Source: Tsukamurella sp. 1534 (GTDB lineage Bacteria > Actinomycetota > Actinomycetes > Mycobacteriales > Mycobacteriaceae). Taken from it: 51,676 nucleotides of DNA. Under the pieces are notes generated by a model. That model did not search any database, was not told the DNA's origin, and was given only the letters and a program-made list of their open reading frames with translations. Positions 8,707 to 17,800 of this stretch are shown here, piece after piece. Both the position numbers and the translations under genes were made by a program. Each line of letters begins with the position of its first letter. Within the stretch, counting starts at the first letter, position 1. Where the stretch lies: the NCBI RefSeq assembly GCF_000312385.1, contig NZ_HE997626.1, positions 1,280,528 to 1,332,203 of the forward strand, in the 5' to 3' direction.

Positions 8707-8765
8707 GTGTGCAACCTCCTCTCATCAATTGGACGCACCAGCGGCGCGATCGGTTCCCTCGAGTT

Positions 8766-8779
8766 CACATCACGATGTG
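8766..8779. promoter_or_regulatory. Palindrome CACATC-AC-GATGTG between sigM and its anti-sigma gene
   Basis: A perfect 6-bp dyad with a 2-nt centre, about 60 bp upstream of the anti-sigma start. The rest of the 209-bp gap shows no gene. A possible operator for independent expression. Confidence 0.35.
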
Positions 8780-8915
8780 CGCATGGGTGTCGGCCACCCG
8801 GGAACCGGGCGGAGGTGCGGCCCGCGGCGGCCGAACGGTCCCGAGGCGGCCGCGGGTGCCGCGGTGGCGAGTCCGCCGGGCGAGGCCCGGCGACGGTCCG
8901 CGACGCGCCGGTCGG

Positions 8916-9563
8916 TCAATACAGCAGGCGTTCCAGACGGGCACGGGCCCGCGCGCGGCGGCTCTTCACCGTGCCCACGGCCACGCCCAGCACCTCCGCT
9001 GCCTGCGCCACGGACAGTCCGTGCATGTCGACGGCGATGACGGCGGCCCGCTGGTCCTCGGGCAGCAGGCGCAGCGCGGCGTCGACCGACAGCCGCACGT
9101 CGAGCTCCTCCGCGCCCCGGCCCTCGTCGGAGCCGAGCGCGCTCAGGTCGTCGGGCATCAGCAGCGCGGCCCGCACCTGGTTGCGGCGGGCACGGTCGAG
9201 GCAGGCGTTCACGACGATCCGGTGCAGCCAGCTGGCCACCTTGCAGTCCCCACGGAACGTCGGGGACAACTGGTAGGCGCGGAGCATCGCGTCCTGCAGG
9301 CAGTCCTCCGCGTCGGCGTGCAAACGGATGGTCCGCAGCGCGGTGGCCAGCAATTGCCGCCGGTGCCGCCGGTAGAGCTGGGCGAACGCCTCGTGATCGC
9401 CCCGCGAGGCGCGGAGCAGCAACGTCTCGTCGGTCTCGGGAGACGGTTCGCGGCGCCGCTGCGCCACGGGGGCGCGCGACGACTCCCCCGCCGCCTCGCC
9501 CGCGCCGGGATCCGCATCCTCGTCCTCGAACGACCGCGACATGATGTTCCCCCGCTCGGTCAT
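8916..9563 (-). CDS. sigM: ECF sigma factor SigM
   Basis: Sigma-70 family alternative sigma factor directing RNA polymerase to stress-response promoters. 215 residues: region 2 (about 58-125, with HADAEDCLQDAMLRAY) and region 4 (about 160-213, with LPEDQRAAVIAVD and the helix-turn-helix LSVAQAAEVLGVAVGTVKSR). No long C-terminal extension. Start choice: ATG 9563 has no RBS but a -10-like TAGCAT lies exactly 6 nt upstream (9570-9575), typical of a leaderless mRNA. An alternative ATG at 9542 has GGGGGAA upstream and would remove 7 residues. Divergent from putA. Confidence 0.94.
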   Translation of the reverse strand: MTERGNIMSRSFEDEDADPGAGEAAGESSRAPVAQRRREPSPETDETLLLRASRGDHEAFAQLYRRHRRQLLATALRTIRLHADAEDCLQDAMLRAYQLSPTFRGDCKVASWLHRIVVNACLDRARRNQVRAALLMPDDLSALGSDEGRGAEELDVRLSVDAALRLLPEDQRAAVIAVDMHGLSVAQAAEVLGVAVGTVKSRRARARARLERLLY

Positions 9564-9569
9564 GCACGG

Positions 9570-9575
9570 ATGCTA
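9570..9575 (-). promoter_or_regulatory. -10 element of sigM (TAGCAT), leaderless layout
   Basis: TAGCAT then 6 nt then ATG. GGAAC lies 14 nt further upstream and could be part of an ECF -35, though an ECF-type -10 (CGTC) is not evident. A CCTGT-N6-ACAGG dyad sits at 9587-9602. Confidence 0.5.
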
Positions 9576-9708
9576 GGGCGCGCAATCCTGTTCCGCGACA
9601 GGTTCTTCGGCATTTGCTCACCGCAATCCCGGAGTGGAGAGATTTGCGATCACATACATTGCCCGGAGCGGGCGGATCTCGGGTCTCGTGCAGACCGGTG
9701 ATCCGTAT

Positions 9709-9714
9709 TACACT
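9709..9714 (+). promoter_or_regulatory. Candidate -10 element of putA (TACACT)
   Basis: TACACT fits TANNNT and would give a leader of about 65 nt before the putA RBS. No clear -35. Low certainty. Confidence 0.3.
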
Positions 9715-9786
9715 GGATGCAGGCCAGGTGGCGCACCCGTCGCTGTGGATTCTTCACACTCCGCATCGAGCTACAGGAGGCCTGTC

Positions 9787-12700
9787 ATGGTCGACCCCAC
9801 CCCTCTTTCCTCCCCCGCTGCCGGTCGTTCGCCGGCCGCCGGCCCCACCGACGGCGAGATCGCCGCCGCCACCGTGGCCCGTGCCCAGCGCTGGCTGCGC
9901 GCGAGTGCCGGACCGCGGCCCGCCGAGGTCGGCCGTCGCGAGGCCGCCGCCACCACGAGTCTGGCTGCGCTGCTGCACGATCCGAACGGCGTCGAGTTCA
10001 CCATGGGATTCGTGGACCAGGTCGCCCGCCCCGAGGACGACGGCGTGGCCGCGACCGCCCTGAAGCGGCTCGTCTCCCCCGCCGGGGCCGGCGCACCGGG
10101 CACCAAGTTCATGAGCCCGTTCGACGCGGCGATGCTCCGCGCCGGCACCGTGGCCGCGGGCATCGCCCCGTCGATCGCGATGCCGGTGGCCCGGCTGCGC
10201 CTGCGACAGCTCGTCGGCCACCTGGTGTTCGACGCCGACGGGGACAAGCTGCGGCGCCGCCTGGACCGCGCCCGCGACGTGGGGGTCCGCCTCAACCTCA
10301 ACCTGCTCGGCGAGGCCGTGCTCGGCCAGGCCGAGGCCGATCGGCGGCTGGCCCGCACCCACGAGCTGCTCGCCGATCCGTCCGTGGACTACGTCTCCAT
10401 CAAGGTGTCCTCCGTGGTCGCACAGCTGGTGCCGTGGGACCTGGAGGGCAACCGGGACCGGATCGTCGAGCGGCTGCGCCCGCTGTACCGCACCGCCCGC
10501 GACGGCGGGAAGTTCGTCAACCTCGATATGGAGGAGTACAAGGACCTCCACCTCACCCTGGAGGTGTTCACAGCCCTCCTCGACGAGGAGGAGTTCCGTT
10601 CCCTCACAGCGGGAATCGTTCTCCAGGCCTACCTGCCCGATTCCGCGGGCGCGCTGCAGCGGCTCACCGAGTTCGCGCGCCGCCGCGTGGCCGAGGGCGG
10701 CGCACCGATCAAGGTGCGCCTGGTCAAGGGCGCCAACCTGGCGATGGAGCGGGTGGACGCCGAGCTGCACGACTGGCCGCTCGCCACCTACGGCACCAAG
10801 GCCGAGGTGGACGCCAACTACCTGCGCCTCGTGGACACCGCGCTGCGCGAGGAGAACGCCGACGCCCTCCGCATCGGCGTCGCCTCGCAGAACCTCTTCT
10901 CCGTGGCGTACGCCGTGGAGCTCGCCGAACAGCGGAACGTGCAGCGCCAGCTGGACATTGAGATGCTGCAGGGCATGGCGCCGATGGAGGCCGCCGCCGT
11001 CCGCGCCGACGTGGGCACGCTGATCCTGTACACCCCCGTCGTGCACTCGGGCGATTTCGACGTGGCCGTCTCCTACCTGGTGCGCCGGCTCGAGGAGAAC
11101 TCGTCCAGCGACAACTTCCTCTACTCCATGTTCAGCCCGCACCGCGGCGCGATCGAGTTGGAGGAGAAGCGATTCCGTACCGCCCTGGCGCAGCGATCCG
11201 ATGCGCAGGCCGTACCCAACCGGGTGCAGGACCGCGCCTCCGATCCCCTCGCGCCACGCGCCGGGGAGTTCACGGGCGAGCCGGACACCGATCCGTCGAC
11301 GCCCGCGAACCGCGCCTGGGCCGCCCGGGCCCTGCGGGAACCGGCAGCGGTGCAGGTGCCGGAGCGGGTGACCGACCCCGCGCGGATCGACGCGGCCGTC
11401 GCGACCGCGCTCGACGCACAGGCCGCCTGGGCCGCGAAGCCCGCCGCCGAGCGCGCCGCCCTGCTGCACCGCGTGGCCGACGAGCTGTCCCGGCGCCGCG
11501 GCGAGCTGCTCGGCGTCATGGCGCACGAGGCGGGAAAGACTGTGGCGGAGGCGGATCCGGAGATCTCGGAAGCCATCGACTTCGCCCGCTACTACGCCGG
11601 CAGCGCCCTGGCGCTGGACGTGCAGGACGGTGCGGAGTTCGCGCCGCACCGGCTCGTGGTGGTCACGCCGCCGTGGAACTTCCCGGTCGCCATCCCGCTG
11701 GGCGGCGTGCTCGCCGCGCTCGCCGCGGGCTCGGCCGTGATCATCAAACCGGCCCCGCAGGTACAGCGCTGCGGGGCCGCGGGCATCGCCGCGCTGCACG
11801 CCGCGGGTGTGCCCCGCGAACTGGTGCAGTTGGTCAACGCCGACGAGGCCGACGCCGGGCGCCGCCTGATCACCCATCCCGACGCCGACGCCGTGGTGCT
11901 CACCGGCGCCAGCGATACCGCGGCGCTGTTCCGCGGCTGGCGGCCCGATCTGGACCTGCTGGCCGAGACCTCCGGCAAGAACGCCATGATCGTCACTCCC
12001 GCAGCGGATCCCGACCTCGCGGTGAACGATCTGGTGCGGTCCGCCTTCGGTCACGCCGGACAGAAGTGCTCCGCGGCCTCGCTGGTGATCGCCGTGGGCA
12101 GCGTCGGCACCTCGAAGCGGTTCCTGGGCCAGCTCGAGGACGCGGTGCGCACCCTCGTCGTGGGCGAGGGGTACGAGCTCGGCACCGGCATGGGCCCGCT
12201 CGTCGAGCCCGCGTCCGGGAAGCTGTTGCGCGGACTCACCGAGACCGGGCCGGGCGAGAGCTGGCTCGTGCAGCCGCGCCGCCTCGACGAGGAGGGCCGG
12301 TTCTGGACGCCCGGCGTGCTCGACGGCGTCACGGAGGGCGGCTGGTTCCACACCACCGAGCTGTTCGGCCCGGTGCTCGGCATCATGCGCGCCGCGACAC
12401 TCGACGACGCGATCCGGATGCAGAACTCCACCGGCTACGGCCTCACTGCCGGCCTGCACAGCCTCGACCCCGAGGAGATCGACCGCTGGCGCGAGAAGGT
12501 GGAGGCCGGCAACCTCTACATCAACCGGCACATGACCGGCGCCATCGTCCAGCGCCAGTCCTTCGGCGGCTGGAAGCGCTCCTCCATCGGCCCCGGCGCC
12601 AAGGCCGGCGGACCGAACTACGTGGCCCAGTTCGGCCGCTGGTCCGACTCCCCCGCCGCTGACGCCCCGCACGCCGCGCCCTCACACTTCAGCGAGCGGA

Positions 12701-13230
12701 TCATCGGTGCCGCAGGGGATCTGCCCGACGAGGACGTGCGCTGGCTGCATGCGGCCGCGGCCTCGGACAACCGGGCCTGGGACGCGGAGTTCGGCGTGGA
12801 ACACGATCCGACGGGCCTGGCCTGCGAGTCCAACGTGTTCCGCTACCGGCCGCTCCCCCACCTCGAGGTGCGCGTGACCGCGGGCGCGAAGCCGCGCGAT
12901 CTGGTGCGGCTGCAGCTCGCCGCCGCCATGACCGGGACCCGGCTCGACGTGACCGCCGCGCCGGGGGCCCCCGCGATGCCGTTCCGGGCGCCGGAACACG
13001 ACGCGGCCGGCTACGCCGAGGGGCTGGGCCGCCGCACCGAGCCGGTGCGGATCCGCCTCCTGGGCGAACCGGAACCGGAGGTGCTGGCCGCGGCCGCGGC
13101 GCACGGGCACAGCGTGCTGCCCGGACCTGTGCTCCGTGAGGGGCGCCGCGAGATGCTCACGGTGCTGCGCGAGCAGGCCGTGAGCACCACCCGGCACCGC
13201 TACGGGCACATCTCGGGCGGCAACGGCTAG
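9787..13230 (+). CDS. putA: PutA-type bifunctional proline dehydrogenase / P5C dehydrogenase
   Basis: Oxidises proline to glutamate in two steps: an FAD-dependent proline dehydrogenase barrel (about 60-480; YVSIKVSS, LVKGAN, QAYLPD) and an NAD-dependent glutamate-semialdehyde dehydrogenase (about 500-1000) with Glu727 in LAETSGKN and nucleophile Cys761 in GHAGQKCSAA. A ~150-residue C-terminal region follows. 1147 residues, shorter than the 1320-residue E. coli PutA because no N-terminal ribbon-helix-helix DNA-binding domain is present, so it should not self-repress. Start set at ATG 9787 by AGGAGG at 9775-9780; an upstream in-frame extension to 9634 has no support. Mycobacteria usually have two separate enzymes. 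Its stop overlaps that of tag. Confidence 0.95.
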   Translation: MVDPTPLSSPAAGRSPAAGPTDGEIAAATVARAQRWLRASAGPRPAEVGRREAAATTSLAALLHDPNGVEFTMGFVDQVARPEDDGVAATALKRLVSPAGAGAPGTKFMSPFDAAMLRAGTVAAGIAPSIAMPVARLRLRQLVGHLVFDADGDKLRRRLDRARDVGVRLNLNLLGEAVLGQAEADRRLARTHELLADPSVDYVSIKVSSVVAQLVPWDLEGNRDRIVERLRPLYRTARDGGKFVNLDMEEYKDLHLTLEVFTALLDEEEFRSLTAGIVLQAYLPDSAGALQRLTEFARRRVAEGGAPIKVRLVKGANLAMERVDAELHDWPLATYGTKAEVDANYLRLVDTALREENADALRIGVASQNLFSVAYAVELAEQRNVQRQLDIEMLQGMAPMEAAAVRADVGTLILYTPVVHSGDFDVAVSYLVRRLEENSSSDNFLYSMFSPHRGAIELEEKRFRTALAQRSDAQAVPNRVQDRASDPLAPRAGEFTGEPDTDPSTPANRAWAARALREPAAVQVPERVTDPARIDAAVATALDAQAAWAAKPAAERAALLHRVADELSRRRGELLGVMAHEAGKTVAEADPEISEAIDFARYYAGSALALDVQDGAEFAPHRLVVVTPPWNFPVAIPLGGVLAALAAGSAVIIKPAPQVQRCGAAGIAALHAAGVPRELVQLVNADEADAGRRLITHPDADAVVLTGASDTAALFRGWRPDLDLLAETSGKNAMIVTPAADPDLAVNDLVRSAFGHAGQKCSAASLVIAVGSVGTSKRFLGQLEDAVRTLVVGEGYELGTGMGPLVEPASGKLLRGLTETGPGESWLVQPRRLDEEGRFWTPGVLDGVTEGGWFHTTELFGPVLGIMRAATLDDAIRMQNSTGYGLTAGLHSLDPEEIDRWREKVEAGNLYINRHMTGAIVQRQSFGGWKRSSIGPGAKAGGPNYVAQFGRWSDSPAADAPHAAPSHFSERIIGAAGDLPDEDVRWLHAAAASDNRAWDAEFGVEHDPTGLACESNVFRYRPLPHLEVRVTAGAKPRDLVRLQLAAAMTGTRLDVTAAPGAPAMPFRAPEHDAAGYAEGLGRRTEPVRIRLLGEPEPEVLAAAAAHGHSVLPGPVLREGRREMLTVLREQAVSTTRHRYGHISGGNG

Positions 13231-13850
13231 GCCCGCTCACCCGGTCCCGGGCCCCAGACGCCGGAGCTGCCGCGGCGGTGGCTGCCCACCAGGTGATCGT
13301 CCACGATGCCCACCGCCTGCATCAGGGCGTACATCGTGGTGGGCCCCACGAACCGGAAGCCCCTGCGGCGCAGCTCCTTCGACAGCGCGACCGACTCCGG
13401 GGACGTGGCGGCCACCTCCGCCATGGTGCGCGGGGCGGGGGTCTGTTCCGGCTGATACGACCAGATCAGCCGCGGCAGGCCCCCGCTCTCCCGCAGCGCG
13501 ACGGTGGCGCGCGCGTTACCGATCGTGGCCTCGATCTTCTGCCGGTTCCGGATGATCCCCGGATCCCCCAGCAGGCGCTCCACATCGGCGTCGCCGAACG
13601 CGGCGACCGCATCCGGATCGAATCCCGCGAACGCCTCCCGGAACGCCGGGCGTTTGCGCAGCACCGTGGCCCACGACAGACCCGCCTGGAAACCCTCCAG
13701 GCTGATCCGCTCGAACAGGCCGCGCTCGTCCCGCACGGGCATGCCCCACTCCGTGTCGTAGTACTCCTGGAGCAGCCCGTCCGCCGCCGCCCAGGCCGGG
13801 CGCGCCAGCCCGTCCGGGCCCACCACCACTCCGCTCTCCTGCTCGCTCAT
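13227..13850 (-). CDS. tag: DNA-3-methyladenine glycosylase I (Tag) lacking most zinc ligands
   Basis: Removes 3-methyladenine from alkylated DNA. 207 residues, typical length. Core motifs are kept: YDTEWGMP (31-38), SLEGFQAGLSW (catalytic Glu and Trp), GIIRNRQKIEA, GFRFVGPTT. E. coli Tag has a zinc site made of Cys4, His17, His175 and Cys179. The aligned residues here are Pro18, Tyr31, His186 and Ser190, so three of four ligands are missing and the ends must be held together differently. RBS GGGGGAT before the ATG. Convergent with putA; both stop codons share the bases CTAG. Confidence 0.9.
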   Translation of the reverse strand: MSEQESGVVVGPDGLARPAWAAADGLLQEYYDTEWGMPVRDERGLFERISLEGFQAGLSWATVLRKRPAFREAFAGFDPDAVAAFGDADVERLLGDPGIIRNRQKIEATIGNARATVALRESGGLPRLIWSYQPEQTPAPRTMAEVAATSPESVALSKELRRRGFRFVGPTTMYALMQAVGIVDDHLVGSHRRGSSGVWGPGPGERA

Positions 13851-13963
13851 CGCATCCCCCGATCGATCTCGGCCCAGGTCCGGGCCCTCGACCGCACCGT
13901 ATCGCGGGCCGCCGACAAGTACGCGCCAAGCCCCCGTTCAGCGGAGGGTGCGATTCTCGCGGC

Positions 13964-14830
13964 ATGAGCGTCGGCATCGATCCCCTGCGGTTGGTCCGGG
14001 CCCGGTGGTGCCTGTTGGCCGCGGCGCAACCGATCCTGGCGGCCGCCGGTGCGCCGCTGCCGTTCCGGGTGCTGGTCGACGGTGCGCGCCCCGCCGTCGC
14101 CCGGTACGACGCGTCCGCCACCGCCGGCGCGACCCTCGCCCTCCTGGACGACGACCGCGCGGTGCTCACCTGTGGCGACGCGGGCTGGCGGATCCCCGGT
14201 GCGCCGGGCGCCTCGGGGCTGGTGGGCCGCGGACCGTCGTGGGCGGGGCACCCGAGCGTCGTCGACCACCGGGCCGTCCGGGACCACTACGGCTGGATCG
14301 CGTTCTGGGACGGGCACGGATGGTCGGGCACCGCCGGACCCGAGCCCGGTGCGGCCCTCCCGCCCGTGTTGAGCACCGGTGCCACCGCCGACGCGCTCGG
14401 GGCGCGGTACGCCGACGGTCCGCGGTCCGACGCGGCGCTCGTGCACCTGGTGCGGATGACCGAGTACGAATGGCTCGACGCGCCCGCCTGGCGGGCCGCG
14501 TTCGGGCACGCCGGCGCGCCGCGGCTGGTGGCCGAGTCCTGGGACGCGCTGGTCGGTTTCGGGCTCACGCAGTGGTCCGGCGACGGGCCCGTGACGGACC
14601 ACGTGGTGGGCCGCTCCCCGGACGAGGCACGCGCGCTGGCAGCGGAATTCGCGGAACGCTCGGGTCTGCAGATCCCCGACGACGTGCGCGTCGAATCGGC
14701 GATGCGAACCCGAACAGGCTGGGAGATACGGTTTCTGGACTACCGCGACGCGGATTCGGCTCGGCCGCTGTCGATCCGGGTGCCCGATGTGGGCCCCGTC
14801 GCGGTGGACGAGCACTGGCCCGTGCACTGA
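13964..14830 (+). CDS. Hypothetical protein, 288 aa
   Basis: I do not recognise the family. A soluble, Ala/Asp/Trp-rich protein with no signal peptide or membrane segment. The N-terminal third has short strands around a GWRIPG / GWIAFWDGHGW pattern. The C-terminal half is ordered (LVRMTEYEWLDAPAWRAAF; VVGRSPDEARALAAEFAERSG; ending in VAVDEHWPVH). Codon use and amino-acid composition look like a genuine gene, and the opposite frame does not. ATG start without a strong RBS; GATTCT lies exactly 6 nt upstream and could serve a leaderless mRNA. It lies between tag (divergent) and murJ (convergent) and is absent from the equivalent place in mycobacteria. Confidence 0.7.
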   Translation: MSVGIDPLRLVRARWCLLAAAQPILAAAGAPLPFRVLVDGARPAVARYDASATAGATLALLDDDRAVLTCGDAGWRIPGAPGASGLVGRGPSWAGHPSVVDHRAVRDHYGWIAFWDGHGWSGTAGPEPGAALPPVLSTGATADALGARYADGPRSDAALVHLVRMTEYEWLDAPAWRAAFGHAGAPRLVAESWDALVGFGLTQWSGDGPVTDHVVGRSPDEARALAAEFAERSGLQIPDDVRVESAMRTRTGWEIRFLDYRDADSARPLSIRVPDVGPVAVDEHWPVH

Positions 14831-14876
14831 GGCGCGGCTCGGGATACCGGTCCGAGAGGGCGAAAGGCGAAGGGGC

Positions 14877-17800
14877 TCAGGAGCCCTGGAACGACACCTT
14901 GTTGATGGTGGTGTACCACTCGTTCGAGGACACCTTGGTGAGGCCGGTGATCCACACCAGGACGTGCTTGGTGCGCGGGGCCACCGTGCTCACGTGGAAG
15001 TTGTTCTCGCCGCCGGGGCGGATGGCGCCCGACCAGACCAGGGCGGTCTCGTCGAGCGACTTGATCGTGTCCTTCGAGGACGAGCGCACCTCGACGGTGC
15101 TGCCCTGGCTGGGCGAGGTGATCGTGCCGCCGGTGAGCGACACCGCCTTGTCGAGCGTCACCATGAGGCCGACGCCCTTCTTGAGGTTCCCGAACATCGG
15201 CCCGGCGCGGTAGGTGTCGGTCTTCCACCCCGGGCTCTCCCCGGTGAGCACGTTCTTGATGTTCGAGGACGAGTCGGCGGCGCCGGACGACAGATCCACC
15301 AGCTTCACCGACGACGCCTTCACCGCGGCACCGATGCCCGGCGCGGCGGGCGCCGCCGCATCGGTGGCCGCCGGCGCGCTCGAGGTGTACAGCGAGCCCA
15401 CGCTCGACTGGGTGTCGCCGCCCGACGTGAGCTTGCTGATCAACAGGGTCAACAGGATGATCAGCAGCAGCACCACGGCGCAGGCCGCGACGACCAGCAG
15501 CGGCACGTTCTTCTTGCGCTTCTCGCCCTTGCCGAGGGTGGCGGCCTTCGCCGACTGGAGCCGCTGCGCCGGGGACGGCCGCGGCGCGTCCGGCTTCGGC
15601 TCGGGGGCCGCGTTCACCGCCTGCGGAGCCTGCCGCGGCGCCTCGGTGTTCGCCCGCACCGGCGCCAGCAGATCGGTCTTCACATCGACGACGGACGCCT
15701 GATCGAGCAGCTGCTGCACCGTGGCCGCGGTGCGGATGCCCTGGCCGCCCTCCAGCGTGCGCGTCGCCACCGCCGAGATCTCGAACGGGATGTCGCGCTT
15801 GGCGTCCCGCGGCTCGACCGGGTTGCCGTTCTGATCGGCGTCGGCCTGCCGGATGCCGGCCACGGTGCCCGTGCCGGTGGTGACCACGCGGCCCGTCGCA
15901 TCGTCGAGCGGCCAGCGCTCGAGGAGCAGCGCGTACAGCACAGCGCCGAGGCCGCGGACGTCGGACTCCTTCGACGCGTCCGCCAGGGTGCCCGGGAACG
16001 CGAGGTACGCGTGCCCGTCCTGGGAGATGCGCACCCGGTCCGGATGGTCGACGGACAGCGCCGCCCCGGCCCGGTGCGCGCCCTCGGCGGCGCCCGCGAG
16101 CGCCCGCACCGCCTTCGCCGCGCCGATCGCCGACGGGTGGGTGCCGGCCACGTCGGCCAGGGAACTGCTGGGGATCCACTCGGCTACGACGATGCCGCCC
16201 GAGCTGCCGCGCACCACGTCGAGCACGCGGGCCAGACCGTTCGAGTGCACCCGGCCCAGGCGCAGCGTGCGCGACAGGATGGACTGCGGGCCCTCGCCGC
16301 GCATGCTGATCTGCGCGCCGCGGTCCGGCGCCGGTGAGCGCTGTTCGGAGTCGACGAAGGTCAGCGCGACGTCGCGGTCGAGGTTGATGTCGCGCGCCTG
16401 CCAGAACTGGAGGCCGCGGATGCCGCCGTAGTGCTCGATCAGGCGGTAGCGGCCGCCGGCGACGACCGCACCCGGGATCAGCTCGGGGCCGCGGGGCGCG
16501 TCGTCCCCCGACTCCAGGGCGGCGGGTCCGTCCGGCTGGGCGGGCGGCTGCGTGGACGGCAGGCGCATCTGACCGGTGCTCGAAGCGTCGGGCCCGGAGT
16601 GGCGTGCGGAGTCGTCCTCGGTCACTGCGAATGCTCCTCTTCTGCGGTACCTGAGGCCCGCGGTCGAATGTTCGGCACGGGCCTGCGACCGGCGGGGAAC
16701 ATGGCTTTGACCAGCATACGGGAGGCCGATGTCGTCGGCGATCCGTGGCAGCTGGGCTGTGATCTCCTCGCGGCGGAGGTTGGCGAACGCCTCCAGCTCG
16801 TCGAGACGCATCTCCCGGGTGTCGGGGACGCTGCTGGCCGGCGCGGCGGGCTCCGGCGGCGCGGGCTGCCGCAGCGCCGGAACGAACCTGGCGACGATGC
16901 GCCGCAGGGGTGCCAGGATCGCCAGCACGTCCGGCACACGCCACAACGCGAGTAGCGCATAGATCAGCGTCATGCATAGCACGCCTGCGATCGCAAGGTA
17001 GACCAGTGCGCCGAAAGGTCCGCTCTTGTCCATCTTCTGCAGACCGTCGATCTGCATGACCGCGTAGATGGTCAGCACCACCAGCGCGGAGACCGCGGTG
17101 GTCTGGAGAAGGACACGCGCCACGTTGGTCAGCTGCATGGGCCCCATGGACCTGCGCAGCAGGATCCAGCCCATCAAGGCGCCGGCGGCGTACGCCAGGC
17201 CGGTGGCGGTGCCGAGCAGCTCGACCACGCGGTTGCCGTCGTCGGTGACCAGCGGCGCCGCGAACGACAGCGCGCCCTTGACCACGGTGATCACGAGCGC
17301 GATCACCACGGGTGTCCACGGCCGCTCCTGCGCGTAGAACACGCGCAGATGAATGAGCACCATCGCGTACGGGATCAGCACGAACGCCTCGAACGAGAGC
17401 AGTGTGCCCAGGTTGTTGGCGGCCTCCGGCGGGAAGTTGCCGAAGTTGAAAAGGGCGCGGCCGATGGACGGCCCGAACACGGTGATGAACGCCGTGATCG
17501 GGACCAGGGCGATCATCGTGATCCGGGTGGCGACCGACAGGTCGTCGATCACCGCGGCCCGGTTGCCCGATGCGGCGTGCCGGGCGAGCCGCGGCATCAC
17601 CGCCGTGAGCAGGGCGACGCCGAGCACGCCGTACGGCAGCTGCAGGACCAGCCACGCGTACTGGTAGATGGCGGGGCCGCCCTCGGTCGCGTCCGCCGCG
17701 ATCGGCGTCGACACGTAGTAGCTGGCCAGCGAGATCGCGATGTACACGACGATCGCGATGCCCATCGTCCCGAAGTGCTTGAGCCGGTCGTCCATGCCCC

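Noticed and set aside
8731-8743. Shared ATCAATTGGACGC segment at 8731-8743 and 24033-24045
   Set aside because: Thirteen bases only, one in a spacer and the other at the end of a coding sequence; no further similarity around them.
9754-12672. A 972-codon open frame antisense to putA
   Set aside because: Mirror of the strong third-position GC of putA; His/Gly/Val-rich with no recognisable domain.
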